The notes under the pieces: generated by a model
What the model saw: the letters and a program-made list of their open reading frames with translations, nothing else
What the model was told of the DNA's origin: nothing
Database searches by the model: none
NCBI GenBank assembly: GCA_021204865.1
Contig: JAJPYQ010000002.1
Coordinates: 1-37,219, forward strand
DNA length: 37,219 nucleotides
Direction: 5' to 3'
Origin: Prevotellaceae bacterium
Lineage (GTDB): Bacteria > Bacteroidota > Bacteroidia > Bacteroidales > Bacteroidaceae
Shown here: positions 7,356-16,091 of the stretch, one piece after another
How the letters are laid out: each line of letters opens with the position of its first letter
How positions within the stretch are numbered: position 1 is the first letter of the stretch
Translations under genes and position numbers: made by a program

Positions 7356-8534
7356 TCAGCGGCGCTTGCGCTGGGTGAAGAGGTCCTTCATACCGTCGAG
7401 GTCGAAGGTGAGGGAGAAGCGCATGGTCTGGTCGAGGGGATTGCTCTGCGAGACGGCGAAGACGTAGGCGGCGTCCACGGTGAACACGCTCATGTGGAAG
7501 CCCGCCCCAGCGGTGATGTACTTGCGGTTGCCCTTGTTCTCGTTCTCGTGGTGGTAGCCGCCCCTGATCATGAACTTGTCGTCGTAGTTGTACTCCAAGC
7601 CTACGCTCCACTGCACCTCCTGCATCTCCTCCTTGAAGCCCCCGGGAGCGTCGGAGAAGCTCTTGAAGATGCCAGTGATGGGCGACATATCGTAGTACTC
7701 GCGCTGCACACGGTCGGTGTAGTCCTCGTCCGCCTCGTCCGCCCCCTGCTTGGGGTAGGTGGGCACGAGGAGCTTGTTAGCGTCGACGGCAAGGGAGAGG
7801 CGGTTGTACTCGTTGAAGGGCACGGTGAAGTTGCAGCCGAGGCGAAGGTTGGTCGGGATGAACTCCGAGTTGTCGTCGCCCCCGTAGGTTATCTTGGAGC
7901 CGATGTTGTTGATGTTCAAGCCCCACGCGAAGCTGCACTCACGGTTGCCCATCATGAAGTAGCCGAGGCGGTAGAGGGCTATGTCAGCGGCGAACGCCTT
8001 GCCCGCCTTGCTCTCCGAGGTGTAGTCGTAGGTCACGTCGGAGTAGATGAAGCGCAGGGCTACCGCCATCGAGAACCTCTCGCTGAGCATACGTGAGTAG
8101 GCAAGGTCGACTGCGAACTCGTAGGGGTTGATGGTCATAGCGTCGTCCGCCTCGCTAAGCATCACCTCTCCGAGGGAGAAGTAGCGGAGCGAGGCTGAGA
8201 GGGCGTTGTAGTCGCCTATGCGGTAGAAGCCGCTCACGTAGGCGAGGTTAATGTCGTTGACCAACTGGCGAAGCCAAGGGGTGTAGCTTGCCGACACGCC
8301 CGCCCTTGCAATGTTGAAGGGGTACTTGGCGGGGTTCCAGTACTGCGAGTTGCAGTCAGCCTCCGTAGCCGCCCCGATGTCTCCCATCGCACCGCCACGA
8401 GCGTCGGGGGCTATGGCAAGCGAGGTGACGCTGTAGTTGACGGGGTTGAACATGTTCTGCTTGTCCTGAGCCGAGGCGCTCAGGGGGGCAAGCGTGAGGA
8501 AGCCTATAAGAAGGGTACGTGCATTCCGTTTCAT
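7356..8534 (-). CDS. porV: type IX secretion outer-membrane protein PorV (LptO)
   Basis: A 392-residue outer-membrane beta-barrel of the FadL-like PorV family. It shuttles exported cargo from the type IX translocon to the PorU sortase complex. A Sec signal (MKRNARTLLIGFLTLAPLSASAQ) is followed by the family segment NYSVTSLAIAPDARGGAMGD and alternating beta-strands with a terminal aromatic/hydrophobic strand. The frame stays open to an ATG at 8564 that overlaps the porU stop (ATGA), but the ATG at 8534 gives the clean signal peptide. The position next to porU supports the call. Confidence 0.93.
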   Translation of the reverse strand: MKRNARTLLIGFLTLAPLSASAQDKQNMFNPVNYSVTSLAIAPDARGGAMGDIGAATEADCNSQYWNPAKYPFNIARAGVSASYTPWLRQLVNDINLAYVSGFYRIGDYNALSASLRYFSLGEVMLSEADDAMTINPYEFAVDLAYSRMLSERFSMAVALRFIYSDVTYDYTSESKAGKAFAADIALYRLGYFMMGNRECSFAWGLNINNIGSKITYGGDDNSEFIPTNLRLGCNFTVPFNEYNRLSLAVDANKLLVPTYPKQGADEADEDYTDRVQREYYDMSPITGIFKSFSDAPGGFKEEMQEVQWSVGLEYNYDDKFMIRGGYHHENENKGNRKYITAGAGFHMSVFTVDAAYVFAVSQSNPLDQTMRFSLTFDLDGMKDLFTQRKRR

Positions 8535-8560
8535 AACTACACAATTAACGGCGGCTCCCC

Positions 8561-11500
8561 TCATTTATTGCCTGCGATGACGAGTTTTTGGCTCTTGCTC
8601 ACCTGCTTGCTCTCGCCCGTGCGCAGGCTTACCCTGTAGAGGTAGACCCCTGCGTAGAGCCTCCCCCCGCCGTTGGAGCGGAGGTTCCACTCCACAGTGT
8701 TAAGCCCCGTAGCAGAAGAGCTGGTCTCCTCGTGCCTCCAGAGCATACGCCCCGAGAAGTCGAACACCTCGATGGTTATGTCGCAGTCGCTGCCTGCTCG
8801 GTCGTGGGAGATGAGGAACGTCGTGGACACCGAGGCGGGGTTGTTGCTTAGGGTGACGCTGAGGATGCTTGGCTTGAGGGAGTTGTCCACAACGAAGTCA
8901 AGCGAGGCAACGCTCGTGTTGTTAAGCACGTCCCAAGCCCTGAAGGTGAGGCTGTGCTCCCCGTCCTCAAGCTCGGGTATGCTGAACGCCACCGTGCCGT
9001 GGGTGTAGTCTCCGAGGTCTGCGGTGTAGTAGTCGTTAAGGGTGTAGGTAGTCTCGGTGTTGTTGTCGATGGTGAGCAGAAGGTCGTGCCCGATGCCGTT
9101 GCCGCTGTAGCTGATGCCGCTCTCGTCCTCGAGCTGCGCCACGAAGAAGGGGGTGGCGTTCACCTTGTCCCCGCTCTCGAACTCGTCAGTGTTAAGGTAG
9201 GCGTATATCAATGGTCCGTCGGTGTCGTCGTTGTCGCTCACGCCTCCCACGGTGAAGTCCTCGCTGTAGCCGTTAGCCTCCACGGAGAGGTCGTCGTTGA
9301 TGGCGTAGAAGACCACCCGCCCCGCCTCGTCGCTGAAGTTAATGTCGACGGGCATGACGAAGCTTAGGGTGAAGCGCCCCGAAGCCACAGAGTCCTGCCC
9401 GTTGAACAGCACCTTGTCCCTGTTGGTGAACGAGAAGGCAGACGAAGCCCCGGCGTTGTTCTTGCAGGTGATGGTCTCGAGGTTGTCGTAGACACGGGCG
9501 GAGAGCAAGCCGTTGAAGCCTGTGAGCAGCTCGCCCAAGGAGTTCTCAACGTGCCCCGTCATCCTGACCAGCTGCCCTGCGCTAAGCTGCGTCGAGCCGT
9601 CGAGGGGCGAGCCGTTGATGCTGTCGAGGACAACCCTGTTAGTGGGAGCGCCGAAGGTTAGGGCAGGGTCTCCCAGCAAGGCATAGTGCAGCTTGTTCTC
9701 CTTGTTAGTCAGCTCAAGGTTGCCCGATATGAGGTAAGTCTTAGCAAGCCTCACAGCGTCGCCCACACGGTAGCGCCTGCCCTCAGAGTCGGTGCCGAAG
9801 AGGTAGCGCATAAACCAGCGGTTCATCTGAAGGTTGTTGCTACTGTACACCGTGCGTGCCGTGCCATAGAACGCCACGGCAGCCCCTCCGTCGTTAAGCA
9901 CAGCCGTCTCCCCGATGTTGTCGGCAAGCCCGTCGAAGGGCATAACGTCGCAGGCGGCTGTCACCCAAAGGGGGAGGTAGTCGCTCTTGGAGGAGGCGAA
10001 GTCCTCTGTCTGCAGGATGAACTCGTGCGAGAGGCAGTAGGTGGCTGCGTGCCCAGTGTAGTTCATCACCAGCGAGCCGTCCTGCATCTGCTGCTTAAGG
10101 AGTGCCGTCACCTCGGGGTAAGTGTTATGGTTGATGGAGCTTTGCCTCGTATAAGCGTCGAGCATAAGCTTGCGCACCTCCATCTCGGGGTTGCTGGCGA
10201 TGACGCGCTCCGCCACGTCGTCGGCATAACGCATGTGTATGTTCTCGTCGCCGTCGTCGCCTATCATCATCACGATGTTCTTCCAGTTGCCTGCGTTGCT
10301 GTTGCTCATGAAGGCTATGCTCTTGTCCACCATCACCTTCGCCTCCGCCTCGCTCACCACAGGGAAGCGCCCCACGCCAATGTCCACCTTGTCCGACGTG
10401 AGGTTCGAGCCCTCGCCGTCGTCGAGCAAGCCGAAGTAGTCCTCCATCACGTAGCACAGAACGTCGCTGAAGGAGTTCTCGCTCTCGAAGCAGAGCAGGT
10501 AGTCCTTAGGGTCGCGGCTGCTCCACGAGGAGCCTATCATACGGTTGTCCCAGGCGCAGTCGCCGAAGAGCAGGAGGTATCGTGGTGCCTGCTCGTCGCT
10601 CTCGGCACGGTCGTAGAGCATCTTCATCAGCCGTCGGTAAGCGGTAGCGTCGAGCGTGCCGCTGCTGAACTCGTTGTATACTTGGTCTGCCCTCACCACT
10701 GCCACACGCAGGCTGTCGTACCTCTCGTGCGCCTCCGCCAGCCTTTGTGCCTCGGAGAGAAGCTTCCCGCTCTCGGGCACTATTATCACCATATCAAGGG
10801 AGTCGAGAGCGTGCAGGTTCTGGTTGTCGACGCTGCCCACATACTTAGGCTCGGGGAAGCTGTAGCTCGTGTCGAAGGCTACGTATCGCTCCGTCGGGTC
10901 GTCAACGGTCACCGTGTACGTCGTGCCTCCGTTCGTCTTCCCTTCGATTACCGCCCCTTCCCTGATGGGCGTGCCTATCCTCATCACCTTCGTGCTCTCC
11001 CCGCCTTCGATGTCGAACTCAGTGACCCCGCTGCCCGTCTGCGAGAAGGCTACGAAGCCCTGCTCGGGTGCGAGGCTGCGGGTGTAGCTCATGCTCAGGT
11101 AGTCCAGCCTTGCGTCGTTGCCTGTCGTTGAGGCGAGCTTAATGGTCCAGTCAGTGCCTGTGCTGAGTGCCGACACGTCGTAGGTGCGCTCCCCGCTCGC
11201 CCCGTAGGCGTAGCTCGAGAGGGCGCTTATGGTGAAGGAGGTTAGGTCAGTGCCGTTGACGGTGGGCGTGACGGTAGTCTTAGTGTCAGCCCCTGCGGTG
11301 AAGACCACCGTCAGCTTCTCGTCGCCCAGTGCGTCGGGGGTGCTTAGCTTATAGGTGTGGCTGCCCGTGCTGGCGTAGTTAGTGCTCTCGTAGAGGTTGC
11401 GCCCTCCGGTGAACCACGAGTACTCGTCCTTCTCGTAGAGCGTGTGGGCGGTGTAGGAGGAGTAGACGTTAAGGGGAGCGTCCGTCAGGCTCTGCTCTGT

Positions 11501-12280
11501 GGGAGGGGTGTTCTCCTCGGTGGTCTCGGTCAGGAAGTAGCACGAGGCTGTGGCGTAGGGGTTGAACACGCGTGTGTCGCCGTCCCAGTACACGAGACCG
11601 TCCGCCCAGAAGAGCCACGTGTCTCCGCTGCGCAGCATAGGCACTTCCCTCAGGTCGTCGTACTCATTGTCGGGGTCGCTCACCTCGCTGAGCCTATGCC
11701 CTCCGTAGCCGTAGAGGTGCACCTTCAGGGGGTCGCTGAAGCCCATAGTCTTAAGGGCAGAGTTGGTCAGGCAGTACACGCCCTCTTCCTCCACGCTTAT
11801 CTTCGCCCACTTCCCCTCGCTAAGCACCGAGCTTCGGGTGTAACGCTCGGCAGTCTCGGCAGCAGCAATGCGCCGCCTCGAAGCCTGAGCCTTCCTCACG
11901 GGCGTTATCTCTATCTTGCCGCTGAGCAGCTTCCAGTACCTTCCCTCCCGTCGCACGAGGGGGCGGAAGTTGATGTCAAGCATACCCACCTTGCGGCTCA
12001 CAGTGACGAGGGTCTGTATGCGCAGCGTGTCGCCTATCTCGTCGTCGAAGCGCTCTGCCACGGCAGCCTCACTCGCTGTGAGCTCCTGCCACTCGGGGTA
12101 CTGGACGCTCACGGTGTAGTCGTAGAGGCGGTAGTCGCTCTCAAGGGGGACCACCTCGCTGTAGACGGGCAGCACGCTGTCGATGCGCATCTCCTGCCAG
12201 TCGAGCGTCGTGAAGTCGCCTTGGGCGAGGGCACTGCCCGCCGCAGTCAAGAGCATTAGGTATATGGCTATGCGTCTCAT
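8561..12280 (-). CDS. porU: type IX secretion sortase PorU (C25 family)
   Basis: A 1239-residue cell-surface cysteine peptidase that removes the C-terminal signal of type IX cargo and attaches A-LPS. A signal peptide occupies residues 1-19, followed by a large beta-rich N-terminal half and a gingipain-type C25 domain at about 495-870. The probable catalytic His744 is in NYTGHAATY and Cys777 in WVTAACDVMPFDG. An Ig-like and FlgD/CTD-like C-terminus (from about 1140, VFDFSGRMLW to KQVSKSQKLVIAG) follows. It is somewhat longer than the Porphyromonas protein. It overlaps the upstream FAH gene and the longer porV frame by 4 nt each, which suggests translational coupling. Confidence 0.93.
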   Translation of the reverse strand: MRRIAIYLMLLTAAGSALAQGDFTTLDWQEMRIDSVLPVYSEVVPLESDYRLYDYTVSVQYPEWQELTASEAAVAERFDDEIGDTLRIQTLVTVSRKVGMLDINFRPLVRREGRYWKLLSGKIEITPVRKAQASRRRIAAAETAERYTRSSVLSEGKWAKISVEEEGVYCLTNSALKTMGFSDPLKVHLYGYGGHRLSEVSDPDNEYDDLREVPMLRSGDTWLFWADGLVYWDGDTRVFNPYATASCYFLTETTEENTPPTEQSLTDAPLNVYSSYTAHTLYEKDEYSWFTGGRNLYESTNYASTGSHTYKLSTPDALGDEKLTVVFTAGADTKTTVTPTVNGTDLTSFTISALSSYAYGASGERTYDVSALSTGTDWTIKLASTTGNDARLDYLSMSYTRSLAPEQGFVAFSQTGSGVTEFDIEGGESTKVMRIGTPIREGAVIEGKTNGGTTYTVTVDDPTERYVAFDTSYSFPEPKYVGSVDNQNLHALDSLDMVIIVPESGKLLSEAQRLAEAHERYDSLRVAVVRADQVYNEFSSGTLDATAYRRLMKMLYDRAESDEQAPRYLLLFGDCAWDNRMIGSSWSSRDPKDYLLCFESENSFSDVLCYVMEDYFGLLDDGEGSNLTSDKVDIGVGRFPVVSEAEAKVMVDKSIAFMSNSNAGNWKNIVMMIGDDGDENIHMRYADDVAERVIASNPEMEVRKLMLDAYTRQSSINHNTYPEVTALLKQQMQDGSLVMNYTGHAATYCLSHEFILQTEDFASSKSDYLPLWVTAACDVMPFDGLADNIGETAVLNDGGAAVAFYGTARTVYSSNNLQMNRWFMRYLFGTDSEGRRYRVGDAVRLAKTYLISGNLELTNKENKLHYALLGDPALTFGAPTNRVVLDSINGSPLDGSTQLSAGQLVRMTGHVENSLGELLTGFNGLLSARVYDNLETITCKNNAGASSAFSFTNRDKVLFNGQDSVASGRFTLSFVMPVDINFSDEAGRVVFYAINDDLSVEANGYSEDFTVGGVSDNDDTDGPLIYAYLNTDEFESGDKVNATPFFVAQLEDESGISYSGNGIGHDLLLTIDNNTETTYTLNDYYTADLGDYTHGTVAFSIPELEDGEHSLTFRAWDVLNNTSVASLDFVVDNSLKPSILSVTLSNNPASVSTTFLISHDRAGSDCDITIEVFDFSGRMLWRHEETSSSATGLNTVEWNLRSNGGGRLYAGVYLYRVSLRTGESKQVSKSQKLVIAGNK

Positions 12281-12894
12281 TTAGCGTTGAACTCAAGCAC
12301 CTTCCTCTCCCCGAGCCAGCCCTCGAGGTGGTCGTCCTGCCTCACCACTCCCACCCCGCTGGGGGTGCCGGTGTAGATGAGGTCTCCCGTCTTGAGCGTG
12401 AAGAAGCGGCTGATGTAAGCCACTATCTCGTCCACCCCGAAGAGCATGTCCGCCGTGTGTCCACGCTGCACGGTCTGTCCGTTCACGTCGAGGCGGAAGT
12501 GCAGGTCCTGTATCTCGCCAGCCTCCTCGAGGGGCACCCAGCTGCCGAGGGCGGCGCTTCCGTCGAAGCCCTTGCTTATCTCCCAGGGCAGTCCGTCACG
12601 CCTTAGCTCTTCTTGCAGGTCGCGGGCGGTGAAGTCGATGCCCACGGTCACCTGGTCGTAGTACCTGCGAGCCCACCTGAGGGGGATGCTCCTGCCGAGG
12701 TGGTTGATCCTCACCACGAGCTCCGCCTCGTACTCGCAGCGGCTCGTGAAGGCCGGCACGAAGAAGGGCTGCCCGCGGGTGAGCAGAGCCGAGTCGGCCT
12801 TGGTGAAGATGACGGGGTCACCTCTACTGAATAACGTGCCAAGCAGCTCTTTATTGTGCTCCTGGTAGTTCATTCCGACGGCGAATATCTTCAT
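12277..12894 (-). CDS. fumarylacetoacetate hydrolase (FAH) family protein
   Basis: A 205-residue single-domain FAH fold. The metal-binding acidic residues are visible in CEYEAELVVRI and in TVGIDFTARDLQ, and the C-terminal LIYTGTPSGVG motif is typical of the 2-hydroxyhepta-2,4-diene-1,7-dioate isomerase/oxaloacetate decarboxylase-like branch. The substrate is not predictable. ATG at 12894 (MKIFAVGMNYQEH) is preferred over an in-frame ATG six codons upstream because that one runs into the promoter region. It is first in the porU operon and overlaps porU by ATGA. Confidence 0.9.
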   Translation of the reverse strand: MKIFAVGMNYQEHNKELLGTLFSRGDPVIFTKADSALLTRGQPFFVPAFTSRCEYEAELVVRINHLGRSIPLRWARRYYDQVTVGIDFTARDLQEELRRDGLPWEISKGFDGSAALGSWVPLEEAGEIQDLHFRLDVNGQTVQRGHTADMLFGVDEIVAYISRFFTLKTGDLIYTGTPSGVGVVRQDDHLEGWLGERKVLEFNAK

Positions 12895-12901
12895 ACGGCT
12901 G

Positions 12902-12909
12902 CAAAGATA
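12902..12909 (-). promoter_or_regulatory. -7 element for the FAH-porU-porV-ispF operon
   Basis: TATCTTTG on the minus strand matches the TAnnTTTG consensus only 8 nt before the FAH start codon, so the leader would be very short or absent. No TTG is found at the expected -33 distance; the upstream element is weak or different. Confidence 0.6.
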
Positions 12910-12996
12910 CACAAATATTAGCTAACGCCCGTCATCCCCCACGCCTACCCTTCGTTGCGCCTCTGATACCATCGCCGTAGTCCACTCACCGAGTGC

Positions 12997-13191
12997 ACCG
13001 TACACCTGCTAACAAGCACCTCCGTTGAGGTGCTAACAAGCAGTTGAATTGAGGTGCTAACAAGCAGGTGTACGGAGGTGCTAACAAGCAGGTGTACGGA
13101 GGTGCTAACAAGCAGGTGTACGAAGCCTCACCGCAGGGAGCAACGATGCCTCACCGCAGGGAGCAATGAAGCCTCACCGTGGGGGGCGACG
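12997..13191. repeat. composite tandem array: five 24-nt units, then three 23-nt units
   Basis: The 49 nt at 12997-13045 are identical to 6612-6660. Five 24-nt units with core GTGCTAACAAGCAG (13003-13122) are followed by three 23-nt units of the type AAGCCTCACCGCAGGGAGCA (13123-13191), unrelated to the second-type units of the other array. The array lies between the FAH promoter and the tsf terminator. Confidence 0.92.
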
Positions 13192-13204
13192 GCGAGAGAC
13201 GAAG

Positions 13205-13234
13205 AAGGCGCAGCCCGCTTTCGGGCTGCGCCTT
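13205..13234 (-). terminator. terminator of the ribosomal operon
   Basis: A perfect 13-bp stem (AAGGCGCAGCCCG and its complement) with a 4-nt loop lies 27 nt after the tsf stop. It is not followed by a strong T-run on the minus strand. Confidence 0.8.
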
Positions 13235-13261
13235 GTCCTTGTGGCAGTATCGCTGTCGCGC

Positions 13262-14251
13262 TTACTCTGCGCTGAGTGTGAACCTCTTGAAGTCGGTGAC
13301 GCGGAGCTCCTTGTCCTCGCTCTTGAGGTACTGCGCTATGGTCATGTTCTTGTCCCAGATGTACTCCTGGCTCAGGAGGCAGTTCTCCTTGAGGAACTTG
13401 GCGAGCCTGCCCTTGGCGATGTTCTGCACCATCTGCTCGTTCAGGTTGGCAGCCTTCTCTGCGGACACTGTGGCGATGATCTCCTTGGCACGTGCCACGT
13501 CCTCCTGGGTTATCCAGCCTTTGCCGACGTTGCTCTCCATGTGCTCCTCGCTGTCCACGTGCGCGGGGTTGATGCCCGCCTTCTTCAGGGCGGCCTCCAC
13601 AGCCTTCTGCACCTGCTCCGCCTTCGTCTTGTCTATGGCGACGGCGAGCTCGTTGTCCTTCGTCTGCTGGGGCACGCCGCTCTCGTCGATGGCTACGGGG
13701 GCTGCGGAGGCTATCTGCATGGCGACGTTCTTGCCCACGGTCTCGTCCGCAGGCTTGTTGAAGGCTACCATCGTGCACAAGCCGTTGCGGTTCATGTGGT
13801 TGTAGGTCGCAATGCAGTCGCTCTCGATGTAGCTGTAGCCGTCGAGCTCCATCTTCTCGCCCGTGATGCCGCTGCGTGCGGTCACTGCCTCTTGCACTGT
13901 GCCGTCTCCCATAGGCAGAGCCTTCACCTCGTCCAAGGTCTTCGCCTTGGCTGCGACGGCTGCGTCTATTATCTGCCTTGCGAGGGCGACGAAGTCAGCG
14001 TTCTTGGCCACGAAGTCGGTCTCGCACTTAAGGGCTATTATCGCCCCGAAGCCTCCCTCCGCCTTCACCAGCACGCAGCCCTCGGAAGCCTCACGGTCGC
14101 TGCGCTTGGCAGCCACTGCCTGACCCTTCTTGCGCAGGTAGGCGACGGCTCCGTCCATGTCGTCCGACTCAGCCAACGCCTTCTTGCAGTCAGCCAAGCC
14201 AGCGCCCGTCATCTCGCGCAGGCGCTTTATGTCATTCATCGTTACGTTCAT
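13262..14251 (-). CDS. tsf: translation elongation factor Ts
   Basis: A 329-residue EF-Ts, the nucleotide-exchange factor for EF-Tu. The N-terminal UBA-like segment MNVTMNDIKRLREMTGAGL and DCKKALAESD are diagnostic, and the length of about 330 matches Bacteroidetes EF-Ts with its extended core. It lies 24 nt after rpsB in the usual rpsB-tsf pair and ends the rplM-rpsI-rpsB-tsf operon. The second in-frame Met (MNDIK) is a less likely start. Confidence 0.97.
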   Translation of the reverse strand: MNVTMNDIKRLREMTGAGLADCKKALAESDDMDGAVAYLRKKGQAVAAKRSDREASEGCVLVKAEGGFGAIIALKCETDFVAKNADFVALARQIIDAAVAAKAKTLDEVKALPMGDGTVQEAVTARSGITGEKMELDGYSYIESDCIATYNHMNRNGLCTMVAFNKPADETVGKNVAMQIASAAPVAIDESGVPQQTKDNELAVAIDKTKAEQVQKAVEAALKKAGINPAHVDSEEHMESNVGKGWITQEDVARAKEIIATVSAEKAANLNEQMVQNIAKGRLAKFLKENCLLSQEYIWDKNMTIAQYLKSEDKELRVTDFKRFTLSAE

Positions 14252-14275
14252 AGTCTTCTTGCTTAATCGGTTAGT

Positions 14276-15052
14276 CTACTCGTCCTCTTCCTCACGTGCG
14301 GCTTCGCCCTCAAGGTCGGTGGCTTCCTCGTCGTCGCCGTTGCCCTCGGTGTCGCCCTTCTCTATCTTCCTCTCCTCCAAGCCCTCGGCTATGGCTGCGC
14401 AGCAAGCCTCAACGATCACCTGAATGCTCTTGTTGGCGTCGTCGTTGGCGGGGATGACGAAGTCTATGTTCTCTGGGTTGCTGTTCGTGTCCACGATGCC
14501 GAACACTGGTATGCCGAGGCGGTTAGCCTCCCTTACGGCTATCTGCTCCTTGCACACGTCGACGACGAAGAGCGCGCTTGGCAGGCGGTTAAGGTCGGCA
14601 ATCGAGCCGAGGTTCTTCTCCAGCTTCGCCCTCTTGCGGGCTATCTGCAGGCGCTCCCTCTTCGAGAGGTTGGCGTACGCTCCCTCGGTCATCATCTTGT
14701 CGATGACGCTCATCTTCTTCACCGCCTTGCGGATGGTGGGGAAGTTCGTGAGCATCCCTCCCGGCCAGCGCTCGCTGACGTAGGGCATGCCCACCGAGAC
14801 GGCAAGCTGCGCCACGGTAGCCTGCGCCTGCTTCTTCGTGGCTACGAAGAGTATCTTCTTCCCGCTCTTGGCTATCTGCTTCAGGGCGTTAGCCGCGTCG
14901 TCTATCTTGGCGACGGTCTTGTGCAGGTCGATGATGTGAATGCCGTTGCGCTCCATGAAGATGTAGGGAGCCATGGCCGGGTTCCACTTCCTTGTGAGGT
15001 GACCGAAGTGGCAGCCTGCCTCCAGCAAGGTATCAAAGTTAGTTCTTGACAT
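14276..15052 (-). CDS. rpsB: 30S ribosomal protein S2
   Basis: A 258-residue S2 with the family N-terminus FDTLLEAGCHFGHLTRKWNP and the core IPVFGIVDTNSNPENIDFVI. The last 35 or so residues form a strongly acidic tail (ending AREEEDE), an extension seen in some Bacteroidetes. It sits in the ribosomal operon after rpsI, separated from it by a structured 153-nt gap that may take part in its regulation. Confidence 0.97.
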   Translation of the reverse strand: MSRTNFDTLLEAGCHFGHLTRKWNPAMAPYIFMERNGIHIIDLHKTVAKIDDAANALKQIAKSGKKILFVATKKQAQATVAQLAVSVGMPYVSERWPGGMLTNFPTIRKAVKKMSVIDKMMTEGAYANLSKRERLQIARKRAKLEKNLGSIADLNRLPSALFVVDVCKEQIAVREANRLGIPVFGIVDTNSNPENIDFVIPANDDANKSIQVIVEACCAAIAEGLEERKIEKGDTEGNGDDEEATDLEGEAAREEEDE

Positions 15053-15111
15053 TGTGTTGATTAGGTTTGGTGTTTGTTTACGTTCCTTTTAATTCTGTCT
15101 CTCTCAGGATC

Positions 15112-15165
15112 AACCCTCGAGGTAGCCCGCCTAAGCGCCGAGGCGCAGGCGAAGTCCCGAGGGTT
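15112..15165 (-). promoter_or_regulatory. nested hairpin in the rpsI-rpsB gap, candidate S2 leader
   Basis: In the 153-nt gap before rpsB, AACCCTCG (15112-15119) pairs with CGAGGGTT (15158-15165). Inside, CGCCT (15128-15132) pairs with AGGCG (15147-15151), and GCGC/GCGC close a 4-nt loop (within 15135-15146). No T-run follows, so it is not a simple terminator. S2 represses its own operon in other bacteria, so this is a plausible binding or control element; that function is inferred. Confidence 0.55.
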
Positions 15166-15205
15166 TAGATGCTAAACAAGATAGTGCGTGCTGCTCCAAG
15201 TGGCA

Positions 15206-15592
15206 TTAACGCTTGCTGAACTGGAAGCGGCGGCGTGCCTTCGGCTGACCCGGCTTCTTGCGCTCGACCACTCTGCTGTCTCGTGTGATGAAGCCCTCTG
15301 CCCTGAGTGCCTTCTTGTCCTCTGCGTTGATCTTAACCAACGCTCGGGCGATGGCTAGGCGAAGAGCCTGCGACTGCCCCGTGAAGCCGCCCCCCTTGAG
15401 GTTCACCACGATGTCGTACTTCTCAACGGCGTCCACCGTGTTAAGCGGCTGCCTTACCACGTACTGAAGGATTGCGCTGGGGAAGTAGTCGCTGATGTCT
15501 CGCTTGTTAATGGTTATCTTACCAGTGCCGTCGCCTACATATACACGAGCTACTGCGCTCTTGCGACGACCTAATGCGTTAACTCTTTCCAT
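15206..15592 (-). CDS. rpsI: 30S ribosomal protein S9
   Basis: A 128-residue S9 with the family N-terminus RVNALGRRKSAVARVYV and the C-terminal RKKPGQPKARRRFQFSKR, whose basic tail reaches the ribosomal P site. It lies 37 nt after rplM. Length and motifs are normal. Confidence 0.98.
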   Translation of the reverse strand: MERVNALGRRKSAVARVYVGDGTGKITINKRDISDYFPSAILQYVVRQPLNTVDAVEKYDIVVNLKGGGFTGQSQALRLAIARALVKINAEDKKALRAEGFITRDSRVVERKKPGQPKARRRFQFSKR

Positions 15593-15629
15593 CCTTTGTC
15601 TTCTATATGGTTATTTGATGATGAGGTTA

Positions 15630-16091
15630 TCACTTAATGGAGCTTAGGTCAAGAGGCTTAGGCTGCTGCGCTGTCTGCAAGTGCTCCTCGCCCTGATAGA
15701 GGTAGAGGTTCTTCAAGAGCCTTGCACCGAGGATGCTCTTAGGCAGCATACCCTTCACGGCGTGCCTTACCATACGCTCGTACCCGCGGGGGCGCTGCAC
15801 CAGCTTCTCGGGGGTGATGGACCTCTGCCCGCCGGGGTAGCCTGAGTATCTCAGATAAACCTTGTCCGTCATCTTCTTGCCAGTGAGGATGACCTTGTCG
15901 ACGTTGATGATTACCACGTTGTCTCCGCAGTCAACGTGCGGAGTGAAATTGGGCTTGTACTTGCCGCGCAACAGCTTCGCCACCTTGCTTGCGAGGCGAC
16001 CGAGAGGCTGGCCGGTGGCATCAATAAGCACCCACTCCTTCTGCACCGTCTTCTTGTTGGCGGAGGGGGTCTTGTAGCTTAATGTGTTCAT
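15630..16091 (-). CDS. rplM: 50S ribosomal protein L13
   Basis: A 153-residue L13 with the motifs WVLIDATGQPLGRLASKVA, GKYKPNFTPHVDCGD and VRHAVKGMLPK. It is the first gene of the ribosomal operon, with a promoter about 150 nt upstream and a long leader. Length is normal for Bacteroidetes. Confidence 0.98.
   Translation of the reverse strand: MNTLSYKTPSANKKTVQKEWVLIDATGQPLGRLASKVAKLLRGKYKPNFTPHVDCGDNVVIINVDKVILTGKKMTDKVYLRYSGYPGGQRSITPEKLVQRPRGYERMVRHAVKGMLPKSILGARLLKNLYLYQGEEHLQTAQQPKPLDLSSIK

Noticed and set aside
13054..13275. Plus-strand open frame with LTSRCTEV repeats across the second array
   Set aside because: Same cause as above; it begins inside the array and runs into the tsf terminator and the tsf 3' end.
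14244..14423. Acidic C-terminal tail of S2 as a frameshift artefact
   Set aside because: The acidic codons continue in frame to a proper stop, and tsf follows at normal spacing, so the tail is taken as genuine.
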